From positions 844,501 through 908,500 of the forward strand of contig JARFJB010001985.1 in NCBI GenBank assembly GCA_036346205.1: DNA of 64,000 nucleotides, given 5' to 3'. Below, piece after piece: positions 21,425 to 32,718 of the stretch. The first letter of the stretch is position 1. Each line of letters opens with the position of its first letter. The notes beneath the pieces were generated by a model. The model did no database searches. It was not told the origin of the DNA and saw only the letters and a list, made by a program, of their open reading frames with translations. This DNA comes from Vesta saturnalis. Lineage: Eukaryota; Arthropoda; Insecta; Coleoptera; Lampyridae. Position numbers and translations under genes: made by a program.

Positions 21425-22392
21425 CCTGCTTCTGTTAATTGTATTTTTCGTATATATCCATAGAGAAACAAAAAATAGGCCTTTCGTATAACTTTTAGCA
21501 TTGCTTACTTGCCCGTAGTAATTTCAAAAGGGTGATTTTATTCTGGTGAATAAATTTACAAACATTTAAAATCGCAATTTCAGGTAACTATTCAGAGCCG
21601 AAATTGAAGCTGCAGTTTTGTCTACCCATAAGAGAGCCCAGCAATGCACAGAGTGATGGTCAGCATTTCGAGCACTTACAGGGGCATTAAAAACCTTCCT
21701 CCTTTAAATCGGTCCTTTTTAGGGCCACAACTTACATAATAGAAGCAATTCCAGAAAAATATAGTTAAGAAAAATAAAAATTTAAGGGATTTTCGTATAA
21801 AGTTTTCTTTGGCCGATAATTTAGGTTAGGAACAAGATATCGAGATGCAGTTTTCGCGAGCTTGTTTAGGCATCATTTAGCTACCATACCAATGCATTTA
21901 ATTTTTTTGCGAAAATTAACCATTTCTGTTGTAATGTCGAACAAAGCCCTCTAGCGACGACATGTGAAACTAATCAAACTTCAAATATTATAACATTTGT
22001 AGCCCAAGAATAGCTCATTTCAACACGCCCAAGTTTGTTAAAATCGGCTTAGCCGTTTCGAAGATACAAGCGGTTATTTAAGGAAACCTTTGAATACCCC
22101 CCACCACTTCATTTTTAGACATACGTGCAAAAGTGTCAAACAAAAATAGTTCAGATTATCCACGACTTTAAAGATCAGTTATTTTTTTATTACGGTAATA
22201 TAGCAGAATTCACAGAAACATCACTTTCTTAGATTCAAGATTGCAGTTACGCCCCTTAGCGGCCATTTCAGAAACTTGACAATATCTTCCAGATTTTTGT
22301 ATTGGCCGTTTCAGTAAAACTTTTTTTGCGCAAGCCTCTACGATGGATAGTCTCCCAGATACAGTACCTCGCATTCTTAGTTGGCCACCCTG
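21425..22392. repeat. Right long terminal inverted repeat of the 3.15 kb element
   Basis: Pairs with 19243-20161. Its segment 21588-21770 is also a direct repeat of 21255-21420, the 3' end of the transposase gene (both contain GAGCCGAAATTGAAGCTGCA and ATGGTCAGCATTTCGA). Confidence 0.88.
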
Positions 22393-22919
22393 TACAGTTC
22401 AAAACATTGGAATTAATAAATTTGGAATCTTGCGACCTATTTAGGACTCCCAAATGTAAGTTTGTACACGGGACACTGTTTTCGCAGAACGTCTGCAACC
22501 GTATTAATGGATGGCGGCAGTGATATTACTACTTTAAAGTGACATGGTGTTTAGAAGTCCACGACGGTGGCTGAGAGCTACATTGCAAAATAAAATAAAC
22601 ATTTCAAATAAAATTTTGAATTCTATCAAAAATATGAGTGACGAAATTAACATTAACATAGCCTCCAGTTCAAATTCGACAACCATTTGTACAGGAACAG
22701 CCCCTCAAATAAATTTTACAAATTGCACTGTAAATAATATGTATATTTACAAAAAAAAGGCTAACAAATCAATGTGTTATTAAAAAGGTTACTAGTTAAT
22801 TAATATGTTAAAAAAATTGTTACAAAAAATTTCATTTTCATTCATGATAATATGTAATATTCTTAAAATAAATATTTGTTTGGATTATTAGTTTATTAAA
22901 GGTCGTAGAAAAAATAGTG

Positions 22920-23044
22920 TATGCAACTTTCATGTAATGGCCATTAATAAACTCACATGTTATATACGAAACTCACCTGCGGCTCGTTTCGTATCCTACA
23001 ACATGCCCGTGTATTAATGGCCATCATTACATGATCGTTGCATA
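22920..23044. repeat. 125 bp palindrome 3' of the tyrosine-recombinase gene
   Basis: Left arm from TATGCAAC (22920) through CATGTAATGGCCATTAATA, CATGTT and ATACGAAAC (to 22972). Loop 22973-22985. Right arm GTTTCGTAT..ACATG..TATTAATGGCCAT..ATTACATG..GTTGCATA (22986-23044). Arms are near-perfect with small indels. A decayed copy is at about 27415-27500 in the tandem duplicate. Confidence 0.88.
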
Positions 23045-23269
23045 ATATACTAATTTACGAGTACAAATGTGATGTTAGTACACTTCTGATTTAAGAATTT
23101 TAATTATCCTCTATACCTAAAAATAATTTTTGGCGAGGTAAATTCGAAATATGAATATACAACTTCTAGTTTTTTTTTAAATGCAGTTCTCTAATTGAGT
23201 ACGAAGGAAATTATTGTATAATTTCTGAAAAATGTCTAACACTAATGATACTAATATATATTTGTTATC

Positions 23270-25990
23270 ATACAAAGTTGTATTTACACAAATCACATAA
23301 GATATTAGTATCATATACAACAAGTAAAATCAGATTGAAAGTAATCTTCTAAATTGTAAAATGTATTATTTAATAAATGTTTCTTAATTACTAATTTAAA
23401 TTTATTTAAAAATAAATCACGAATACCTTGTGGTAAAAAATTGTATACATAAAAGGTTTAGTCCGCTCTAAGATCTATTTATAAAACAATCAGGTCTAAT
23501 GCTACTTCCATTTCTGGTATTGTAGTTATGCACATCATTATGCTGTGCAAACAAATTAGAATTTTGTTTTGACATATACTAAACATTGAAAAATAAATTC
23601 ACATGACACCGTTAAAGGTTTCAGTGTAATACAAGTATTTTTAACATCCTCACGATAACCAATGTTTGCCACTACGTAATGCATACGTAAGTCATTTGTA
23701 GAGTCGATGTCTACCCGATGAGTGACCACAAATCAATATCGCATAAGAAAGGAGGGAATGGCATAATGAAAAATAAACAGTTAATAAAAGTTTGCCAAAG
23801 ACTGAGGTTTGTAGGTTTCAAAGCATAAAAATGTTTTTACTCAATGTAGTTGCGATGTTGTCTGTATGTGTGGACCATGTTAATTTAAAATCAAGTGTGA
23901 CACCTACAAATTTTACAGAAGCAGGATTGTTGTAAGTTTCTAAATTTTTCAGAGAAAAAATCGTACTTTGCGATTTATTACCGTTTAGTATTAGTCGATT
24001 AGCAGCTAGCTAATTATGAGCAATGGACTGCATTTCACTTTTTTTATTGATAATATACTCAAGAGAGTCGTTGCTAATAGACAAGGTAGTGTCATCTGCA
24101 AAAAATATTTCATGAGCGTTATTAAGTAAGCGGTTAGAAAAATTATTAGTGTAGATTAACAAAAGCAATGGTCCGAAGATACTACCTTGCGGGACACCAA
24201 TTTTGATAGGTAACATACTAGATGTTCCGTTATAATTAACTATCTAATATATATATATTATTTAGATATGAACTTATTAACCTTAAGCTATTGGTATCAA
24301 AATAATAATCTTTTAATTTAATGAGAAGTATGTTGTGGGAGACACAGCCAAATGCCTTCGTCAAGTCTATTTCATCTGTTCAAAACAATTGAGTGTTGGC
24401 ATCTTTGGTACATTTACTTTTACTGAAGCCAAATTGTTTTTGTTAAACAGATTGTTTGTTTCAAAATAATGAACTGTTTGATTTACTAGTAGCTTCTCAA
24501 GGACCTTAGGAAAAACTGGTAATATGGCAATATGTCGGTAATTAGAGGTATCAGTGCAATCACCCTTTTTAGTAAAGGTAATACAGAAGCAATTTTTAGT
24601 CAGGAAACACTGCTTCACTAATACATAGATTAATTGATTTGGTTTGGTTAATGGGTTAATTAAACTTGATAAGTTACGTTTTAGAATGTATAAACATAAA
24701 CCAAAAAAATCTTTAGATTTTGTTATCTTTAGTACTTCAATAGTTGAGTAAGATTTAAATTTAAAACTGAGGCCAATTGGACAAGTTATTAATTATACTA
24801 CACTTAATAGTAGGTAAGTCTTTTAATATTGTATGAGCTATATTTACGAAATAACCATTAGTTACCTGTAGAAAGTGTACATTTTGTGTTGATGATGCAA
24901 AGATTTGCGATTTGAGTTGTTATTAACAATTTCCCATAAACTCTTATTTTCGTTAGTAGAGCTTAATATTACTTTGTCTGTAGTTTTAATTTTATGTTGC
25001 TTTAATATATGTCGATAGTGTTGCTTGTAATGGTTTTTTGGCTGCGACGGTGTCAGCCCATTTAGAACTAGTGCACAAATCATGTAACAGTTTTAAATGT
25101 TCGCTGATTTGTCTTAGCTCACTGTTAAACCACTTTACTTTGCTGTGACGTGATTAAATGCTAATTTGCAAGAATCTACTATATTATCCATGAAAATATT
25201 AATTTTACTATTGGCAAGTACATGTGGATTACCAATAAAATCCCAACTTGCGTTGCTTACTATGTAAAACGTTGCAGCCTTGCAAAGTGAATGGACGATA
25301 AATCTCACTGACTAATTTAGTCCTAGTGTATTTTTGTATGTTTACACCATTAATTTGACCAGGGTGAACTGAGAGGTTACAGGCAATATTACTCGCCATG
25401 AAATTATCTACTGAAAAATTTACAAAGATTAGTCGAGACAATTTGTATGCCTAATCTCAGAGAAAATTCTCTGTAAAATCTAAAGGAATGTAACCAATCA
25501 CAGAGTTTGGTGGTATTAGTTTCAGTACTGCAAAACTTAACATTGAAGTCACCAGTGATTACACTTGTTTTCCTGTTAACCTAAATAACAACATCTCTAA
25601 ACTAGTTAAAAATATGTTAAAATCACCCGAAGGTAGTATATAAGCGTTAATAACAATTAACTCACTGTCAATAGGTTTAGCAGCAGATATTTCAATATGG
25701 TTTTCTGAGGATAATATCTATGTTTATCTCACCTAAATGAATAAATTTCATGTCTTTCATCATGATTAATGTTCCACCATGTACAATGTTCGTTCTGGCA
25801 TAACAAGATATAACAAACTATTCACCATACTTTATGGATTCAAGTTCGTTGGCATTCAACCAATGTCAAATCATCAAATGTTATGTTACTATCACACAAA
25901 AATGCTTCAAGTTCCAGAGTTTTGTTCCTAAATCATTTTATCTTTATGTGAAATACATACAAATTATTTATATTATTGTTATATTCAAGT
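23270..25990 (-). pseudogene. Non-LTR retrotransposon (endonuclease + RT), copy 1
   Basis: On the minus strand the endonuclease region comes first: SVITGDFNVKF near 25530 and a 25229-25441 frame. A linker follows, then the RT: a TSNYRHIAILPVFPKVLEKL block (24367-24618), GVPQGSIFGPLLLLIYTN and FFADDTTLSIS (24010-24216), the latter holding the catalytic FADD intact. After it come the thumb and connection (SVKFVGVTLDFKLTWSTHTDN, LSYAILICGHSSGRHRL) to about 23350. Many stops break it. I/Jockey/CR1-type by order of motifs; clade not resolved. It would copy its RNA at a nicked target. Confidence 0.82.
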
Positions 25991-27000
25991 TTATTCAAAT
26001 TCTTTGGACGTCTATGATTGGCAAATCGAAAATTGTAGCGACTCACTGGTACATACTCTGTCAATTTTTAGACTCTAGTAGGTCTGTAACTTAGTGAGTA
26101 TAATGTAAAAAAGGGTAAGCATTATCAACCATTTAATATAATTTTATAAATGTATTTGTATGGTTTTAAAAATAACCGTAACAGATTGAGCGCCACTTCT
26201 TAACCATTTTAAGCGGAGTTATTTTCTTTCGGCTCCATCATAACGTACCTAGTCATATCTCTTTTTGTTGCAGGTATAACTCAATTACAATGCTTGTAAG
26301 AAAGAGTGTCTTTCTTAATTCACCGCCCATGTTAACAAAAATTGGATAATTGCAACTTTCTCTGTTAAATGTGTTAGAACGACAATGACATATACTCTGT
26401 TGTGCAATGTAAGTATAAGTGCTAAGCCCAATTTGAAAATCATTCAGAAACGGTTGCTTGGTAAGTGTTTAACTTGTTGAAATAATCTGGTTCGTGAAAA
26501 TGTATTCGGCCGCAATCCTCCATACATTGTAAAAAAATCAAAAGAATGCTGTGCTAAATTAGTAACAATCAAGTATAGTGAAATCTATCAGAAACGATTA
26601 ACCCATTTTTGTGTATGCAAAACTGAAGACAATGTAAAGAAAATTACGGAACAGGTTTAGATTTGGTAAAAATTTAAATATTAACTTTGTTTATTTTATT
26701 GGCTAACGTTTATTTTCTTTGTGACCGAAATCAATCAGTTGGTTATCAATTCAATCAATTTAACGCATTCACCTGGTAAGAAACCTACGGATTTCTGAAA
26801 AAAACTGACAAAAGGGTGAATTTCAAATAAAACAAAAAATATACAATTTCTCTTAGTTTACAAGTTGCTCCCTAAGCAATGAAGGTAATGTAAAGCTGAG
26901 AAAACGTTCGAGTATTACACTAATATAACTTCACCTTATGATGCATGATTAAAGCAGAAGTAGATTTTTTTCTGTGATTTGTACAACATGTTTAAAAGTT
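25991..27000. other. Noncoding part of the duplicated unit
   Basis: No gene is recognised. Most of it (to 26873) is absent from copy 2. Confidence 0.4.
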
Positions 27001-27290
27001 GGATTTTTTATTGAGTGGTTGTTTGTAGAAGCTAAGCTTCCATTGCTGTAAAGTAGGAAACAATGAATTCGGCGTTTTAACGGCTAAACCCTCAAAATGA
27101 CGAGTTCTAAAACAGGCACTATACCCCAGATAGGTAGGGCGAGACGCCCACTCCCACATAGATTCGTCGTTCCGTCCCAAGGATCCGGGGGCAAAACTTG
27201 TCAATGCGAAAATCAACACTAAGAAGAGCAAGATCTGCCAGAAATAAAATGATTCGCTTAACCTACAATTTCCTAGATACAACCTCCACT

Positions 27291-30200
27291 AGGTTACTAG
27301 TTAATTAATATGTTAAAAAATTTTAAAAAAATTTCATTTCATTCATGATAATATGTAATATTCTTAAAATAAATATTTGTTTGGATTATTAGTTTTTAAA
27401 GGTCGTAGAAAATAGGTGCAACTTTTGTAATGGCCATTTAAACTCAATTTGGAAACTCACCTGGGTTTTGTATCCTACAACATGCCCGTTTGGATATTAA
27501 TCTTATAATTTAATTACGAGTGCAAATGTGATGTTAGTCCTTCTGATTTAAAATTTTAATTATCCTTATAAAATAATTTTTAAAAAATATGAATATAAAT
27601 TTTTTTTTAAATATTTCTAATTGAAGAAATTATTGTATAATTTCTGAAAATGTCTAACAAATGATACTAATATTTTTGTTATCATACAAAGTTGTATTTA
27701 CACAAATCACATAAGATATTAGTATGATATACAAAAGTAAAATCAGATTGAAAGTAATCTTCAAATTGTAAAATGTATTATTTAATAAATGTTTCTTAAT
27801 TACTAATTTAAATTTATTTAAAAATAAATACGAATACCTTGTGGTAAAAAATTGTATACATAAAGGTTTATGCTCGATCTTTTATAAAACAATCAGGTCT
27901 AATGCTCTTCCATTTCTGGTATTGTAGTTATGCGAATTATGCTGTGCAAACAAATTAGAATTTTTTTTGACATATACTAAACATTGAAAAATAAATTCAC
28001 ATGACACCGTTAAAGGTTTCAGTGTAATACAAATATGTTTAAACCTCACGATAACCAATGTTTACTACGTAATGCATACGTAAATCATTTGAAGAATGTT
28101 TCCCGATGGTACAAATCAAATATAAGAAAGGAAATGGCATAATGAAAATAAACAGTTAATAAAGTTTGCCAAAGACTGATTTGTAGGTTTCAAACAAAAA
28201 TGTTTTTACTCAATGTAGTTGATATTGTCTGTATTGTGGAGCATGTTAATTTAAAATCAAGTGTGACACCTAAAAATTTTACAGAAGCAGGATTGTTTAA
28301 GTTTCTAAATTTTTCAGAAAAAATCGTACCAATTTATCACCGTTTAGTATTACTTGATTAGCAGCTAGCTAATTATGAGCAATGGACTGCATTTCACTTT
28401 TTTATTGATAATATTCTCAAGAGTCGTTGCTAATAGACAAGGTAGTGTCATCTGCAAAAAATATCATGAGCGTTATTAAAACGGTTAGAAAAATTATTAG
28501 TGTAGATTAAAAAAAGCAATAGTCCGAAGATACTACCTTGAGGGACACCAATTTTGATAGGTAACATACTAGATGTTCCGTTATAATTAGCAATCGGATA
28601 TGTTATTTAGATATGAACTTATTAACCTTAAGCTATTGGCATCAAAATAATAACCTTTTAATTTACTGAGAAGTATGTTGGGGGAGACACAGCCAAATTT
28701 CGTCAAGTCTATTTCTTCTGTTCAAAACAATTCAGTGTTTCATGCATAAATTCGCAAATTGCATCTTTGGTACTTTTACTTTTACGGAAGCCAAACTGTC
28801 TTTTATTAAACAGATTGTTTGTTTCAAAGTAATGAACTGTTTGATTTACTAGTAGCTTCTCAAGGACCTTAGGAAAAAATGGTAATACAGAAATATGTCG
28901 GTAATTAGAGGTATGAGTGCTATCACCCTTTTTAGTAAAGGTAATACAAAAACAATTTTTAGTTTGTCAGGAAAAACTGCTTCACTAATACATAGATTAA
29001 TTGATTTGGTTTGGTTAATGGGTTAATTAAACTTGATAAGTTACGTTTTAAAATGTATGAACATAGACCAAAAAAATCTTTAGATTTTGTTGTCTTTAGC
29101 ACTTCAATAGTTGAGTAAGGTTTAAATTAAAACTGAGGCCAATTGGATAAGTTATTAATTATACTACACGTAATAGTAGGTAAGTCTTTTAATATTGTAT
29201 GAGCTATATTTACGAAATAATCATTAAAGTCACCTGCAGAAAGTGTACATTTTGTGTTATGATGCAGAGATTTGCGATTTGAGTTGTTATTAACAATTTC
29301 CCATAAACTCTTATTTTCGTTAGTAGAGTTTAATATTACTTTGTCTTAGTTTTAACTTTATGTTGCTTTTATGTCGATAGTGTTGATTGTAATGGTTTTT
29401 TCTGCGACGGTGTCAGGCATTTAGAACTATTGCAAAATCATTAGATTTTAAACGTTCGCTCATTTGTCTTTCACTGTTAAACCACTTTTTTGTTGACTTG
29501 ATTAAATGCCTTTGCAAGAATTCTATATTACCCATGAAAATATTAATTTTACTATTGGCGTACATGTGGTTGCCAATAAAATTAACTTGTTGCTTACTAT
29601 AAAACGTTGCAGCCCTGCAAAGTGAATGGACGATAAATTCGCTGACTAATTTAGTCCTAGGTTTTTTGTAAGTTTACACCAATAATTTGACCATGAACTG
29701 AGTTACTGGCAATATTACTCGCCATGGAATTATCTACTGAAAATTTAAAAGATTAGTCGAGACTTGTATTAATCTCAGAAAAATTCTCTTAAAATCAAAG
29801 GAATGTAACCAATCACAGAGTTTGGTGGTATTAGTTTCAGTACCAAAACTTAACATTGAAGTCACCAATGATTAACTTTTTCCTGTTAAAAATAAAACAT
29901 CTCTAAACTAGTTAAAAATATTTAAAATCACCCGAAGGTGGTATATAACAAAATTAACTCAAATAGGTTTTATTTCAGTATGGTTTCTGAGGATAATACC
30001 TATGTTTATCTCACCTAAATGAATAAATCTTTCACCATGATTAATGTTCCGCCATGTACAATGTTCGTTCTGGCATAACAAGATATAACAAACCATTCAC
30101 CATACTTTATGGATTCAAGTTCGTTGGCATTCAACCAATGTCAAATCATCAAATTTTATGTTACTATCACACAAAAATGCTTCAAGTTCAAGAGTTTTGT

Positions 30201-30745
30201 TCCTAAAACATTTTATCTTTAAGCAATGAAGGTAATGTAAAGCTGAGAAAACGTTCGAGTATTTCACTAATATAACTTCACCTTATGGCGCATGATTAAA
30301 GCAGAAGTAGATTTTTTTCTCTGATTTGTACAACATGTATAAAAGTTGGATTTTTATTGAGTGGTTGTTTGTAGAAGCTAACTATACCCCAGGTGGGTAG
30401 GGCGAGACGCCCACTCACACATCGATTCGTCGATCCGTCCCAAGGATCCTGGGGGGGGGGGGGGACAAAACTCGTCAATGCCAAAATCAACACTAAGAAG
30501 AGCCAGATCTGCCAGGAATAAAATGCTGCCCCATTCGGGTATTCAGGAGGGCAGGGCCTCGGTCATCATCGAAAGTACCAACATCCGGATTTATTACTGT
30601 AACATACGTGGAATCAGATCGAATATTAATGCTGTTCACCAACAACTTGAACAAGTGCAACCGGACACTCTGTGTCTATCAGAAACACAAGTCTCCCCTG
30701 AAAGTACTGATTCGCTTAACCTATAATTTCCCAGATACAACCTCC
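27291..30745. repeat. Tandem segmental duplication, copy 2 (deletion-rich)
   Basis: Matches copy 1 throughout but is shorter. Differences by eye are mostly losses of 1-6 bases, plus one 930 bp loss near 30210 and one ~75 bp loss near 30375. It is continuous on the right with LINE A. It has a 14-base G run (30451-30464) where copy 1 has five G. Confidence 0.88.
27680..30210 (-). pseudogene. Non-LTR retrotransposon, copy 2 (frame destroyed)
   Basis: Same order of blocks as copy 1 (for example the RT core near 28480-28560 and the GVPQG region near 28540), but micro-deletions remove all long frames. No ORF over 60 codons survives. Confidence 0.8.
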
Positions 30746-32718
30746 ACTCTACCTTTCGCCTTAAAGGCGGAGTATGTGCGTATACCAAGGACAACGTAGG
30801 TTGTAAGAGGAAAACAACAAATTTGACAATGTTCATCCACCACAAATCTCGCAGGTTATAATACAGAAGCATTTTCCATATCCTGTGATCTCACACAAAT
30901 CATTTCCGAACCAACCAGAATCCCTGACAACCCTAACTATACTCCACATCTCCTTACAACTAATCCACTGGTCTATAAAGCAAAAGTCCTTCCCTCACTT
31001 GGTCAATCAGACCACTGAGTAATCGAAATAACTTCCTCTGTGCCCAATCCCACTGTTACTCGAAAAACAGATAGAATTATGTGGTGTTTTAAATCAGCTA
31101 ACTGGAGCTAACCTTCCCCTGGCGTGGGTACTACATTAAACGGTCCTCCTCTTCAAACATTGCTTTTTCAATAAATGAAGTTATCTTGATGGCTATGGAG
31201 TTATGCTTGCACTAATGCATTATTGGAAAAGCATAAACTCTATCCCGAATGGAAATTAAATAAATCAATCGAAAATCACGCCGACTATATTTCCACAAGG
31301 AACAGTTGTAAAATTATCATCACCAAGGACAATAGGATGTTTGAAGAACGTAAATGCATTCTTCGCATGACGTCTCGCCACCAAGCTGTAGTAGTTCATC
31401 TTGCTGTAAAAGGCAACCTCTTTGTCGATTACTTTGCATCAAGTTCATGTTTCAATCAATCTGGTAAACCTGTGCCGTCGCCCAAATCTACCCCATACGC
31501 TATTAGTCCAATTTCGTTACAAGCTCCTAGAATCAACTATCAATAAACTTGATTCAAACAAAGCGACTGGCCCTGACGGTATTCCAGCTATCGTCCTTAA
31601 AAATGCTACCCCGAGCTAGTACCTGTATTGTCCAAACTCTTTTCGATCTCCATTTCATCTGGAGAGTTTCCCTCATCGTAGAAGTTTGTAAATATCCAAC
31701 CTATTCCTAAAAGTGTAACAAAACCAATCCTTCAAACTATCGAGCAATAGCTACCACTTCCTTTCTGTCGAAAATCATGGAGAAAGCCATCAACCACTAA
31801 CTACTTTCGTTCCTTGAGTCCAATAAGCTCTAAAGGGCCTCCAGTATGGGTACAGACGGAGTAGTTCAACGGGTGATCTTCTTTCATACGTCACCCAACT
31901 TTGGAATAATACCTTAGAGAGGTCCTTTGAAACAGTTGTGGTAGCTTTAGATATTTCAAAGGCTTTGGATCAGGTTTGGCGCAAGTTCCTATTTGCCAAG
32001 CTCACTTCCTTCGGCTTATCTGATACGCTCATCAACTGTATATCCAGTTTTCTTAACAAAAGACGTATACGCGCTGTCGTCGATGGCTTCTTTTCGAAAC
32101 AAAGTACTATTAATGCGGGAGTACCACAAGGATCAGTGATAGCTCCCACACTTATCCTGCTATACATAAAAGACCTCATCTCCACAACAACTAATCCGAT
32201 CCATTGCTTTGCAAACGACAGCACTGTACATTGTAGTTCTTCTCAGTTTTCCCACAACAATAAGCATAGTCAGGACGTTAAGGTACAAATGGTAGCCTCA
32301 ATCAACAATGACTTAGAACGTGTCCTTGAATGGGAAGGAATAATCTACTCACGTTCAACGCCGACAAAACCCAGTGTTGCCTTGTGTCCGCCGAGAAAGA
32401 CAGTTCATTTCATGCTGTAAATATGAATAGCTTAGAACTCAAGTTTTCAAACTCTATTTGTATGTTAGGAATGTCCGTATCATCGAACCTTTCGTGGGTT
32501 GGCCACCTTTTGTCAGCCAGCAAAACAGCTGCTCGTAAACTGGGCTTTATATATAGATCTAAACAGATCTTCACATCGCAACAACTCCTTTTACTGTATA
32601 AGGCTCAAATTCGACCTCATCTGGAATAGAATTCCCACTTCTGGGCCAGTGCTCCCCAACACACCCTTGATATGATAAACCGCATCCAAAAAAGAGCTAT
32701 AAGGTTCATAAATGACCC
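30471..32718 (+). pseudogene. LINE A: endonuclease/RT non-LTR retrotransposon, RT catalytic Asp lost
   Basis: Starts with a basic stretch (TLRRARSARNK), then the AP-endonuclease opening IRIYYCNIRGIRSN (30478-30726) and SETQVSPES. About 275 bp of the endonuclease middle is missing near 30845. RT blocks: LDSNKATGPDGIPAIVLKN (31550-31610), VVALDISKALDQVW (31938), INAGVPQGSVIAPTL (about 32110), then HCFANDST (32208-32219), where the family has FADD, so one catalytic Asp is Asn. The frame goes on to AARKLGFIYRSKQ and IRPHLE (32629). It breaks off at 32718 relative to the copy at 57.5 kb. Confidence 0.88.

Larger units (their letters stand above)
19243..22392 (+). mobile_element. Tc1/mariner-like element with ~0.9 kb inverted repeats
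   Basis: The outer end CAGGGTGGCCAACTAAGAAT is inverted at 22373-22392, with TA at 19241 and 22393. The arms pair for about 0.92 kb on the left (to about 20161) and 0.97 kb on the right (from about 21425), including shared noncoding blocks and an inverted copy of the transposase gene's 3' end. The centre holds a spliced transposase. It is inserted in the tyrosine-recombinase gene. Confidence 0.92.
18463..22783 (+). pseudogene. Crypton-like tyrosine recombinase, spliced, split by a mariner element
   Basis: ATG at 18463 opens an N-terminal SAM-like segment (NIYRQFMDWRN, then VYFEELQHKTKTSTVW after a frameshift). A donor at 18862 (AA|GTAAGT) and acceptor at 19009 remove 148 bp and join QFLFQK to VAMIFGIMGACR, whose Arg is the first catalytic residue. 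The gene is cut at NGKC (19241) by a 3150 bp element. Removing it at the TA duplication restores NGKC-TVQN. The rest holds GHCFRRTSATVL (HxxR, 22471-22488), LK-stop-HGV-stop-KS (two point stops where Arg and Trp are expected) and the nucleophile in AESYI (Tyr at 22579-22581). A polar C-terminal tail runs to 22783. It would perform strand exchange through a phosphotyrosine. Confidence 0.82.
22790..27290. repeat. Tandem segmental duplication, copy 1
   Basis: Begins AGGTTACTAGTTAATTAATA just after the recombinase stop codon and ends at ACCTCCACT. The same sequence starts again at 27292. It contains the 125 bp palindrome, an antisense LINE, about 930 bp (25950-26873) missing from copy 2, and a short piece of the 5' end of a second LINE family (about 27200-27290), which lacks about 180 bp present in copy 2. 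Confidence 0.9.
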
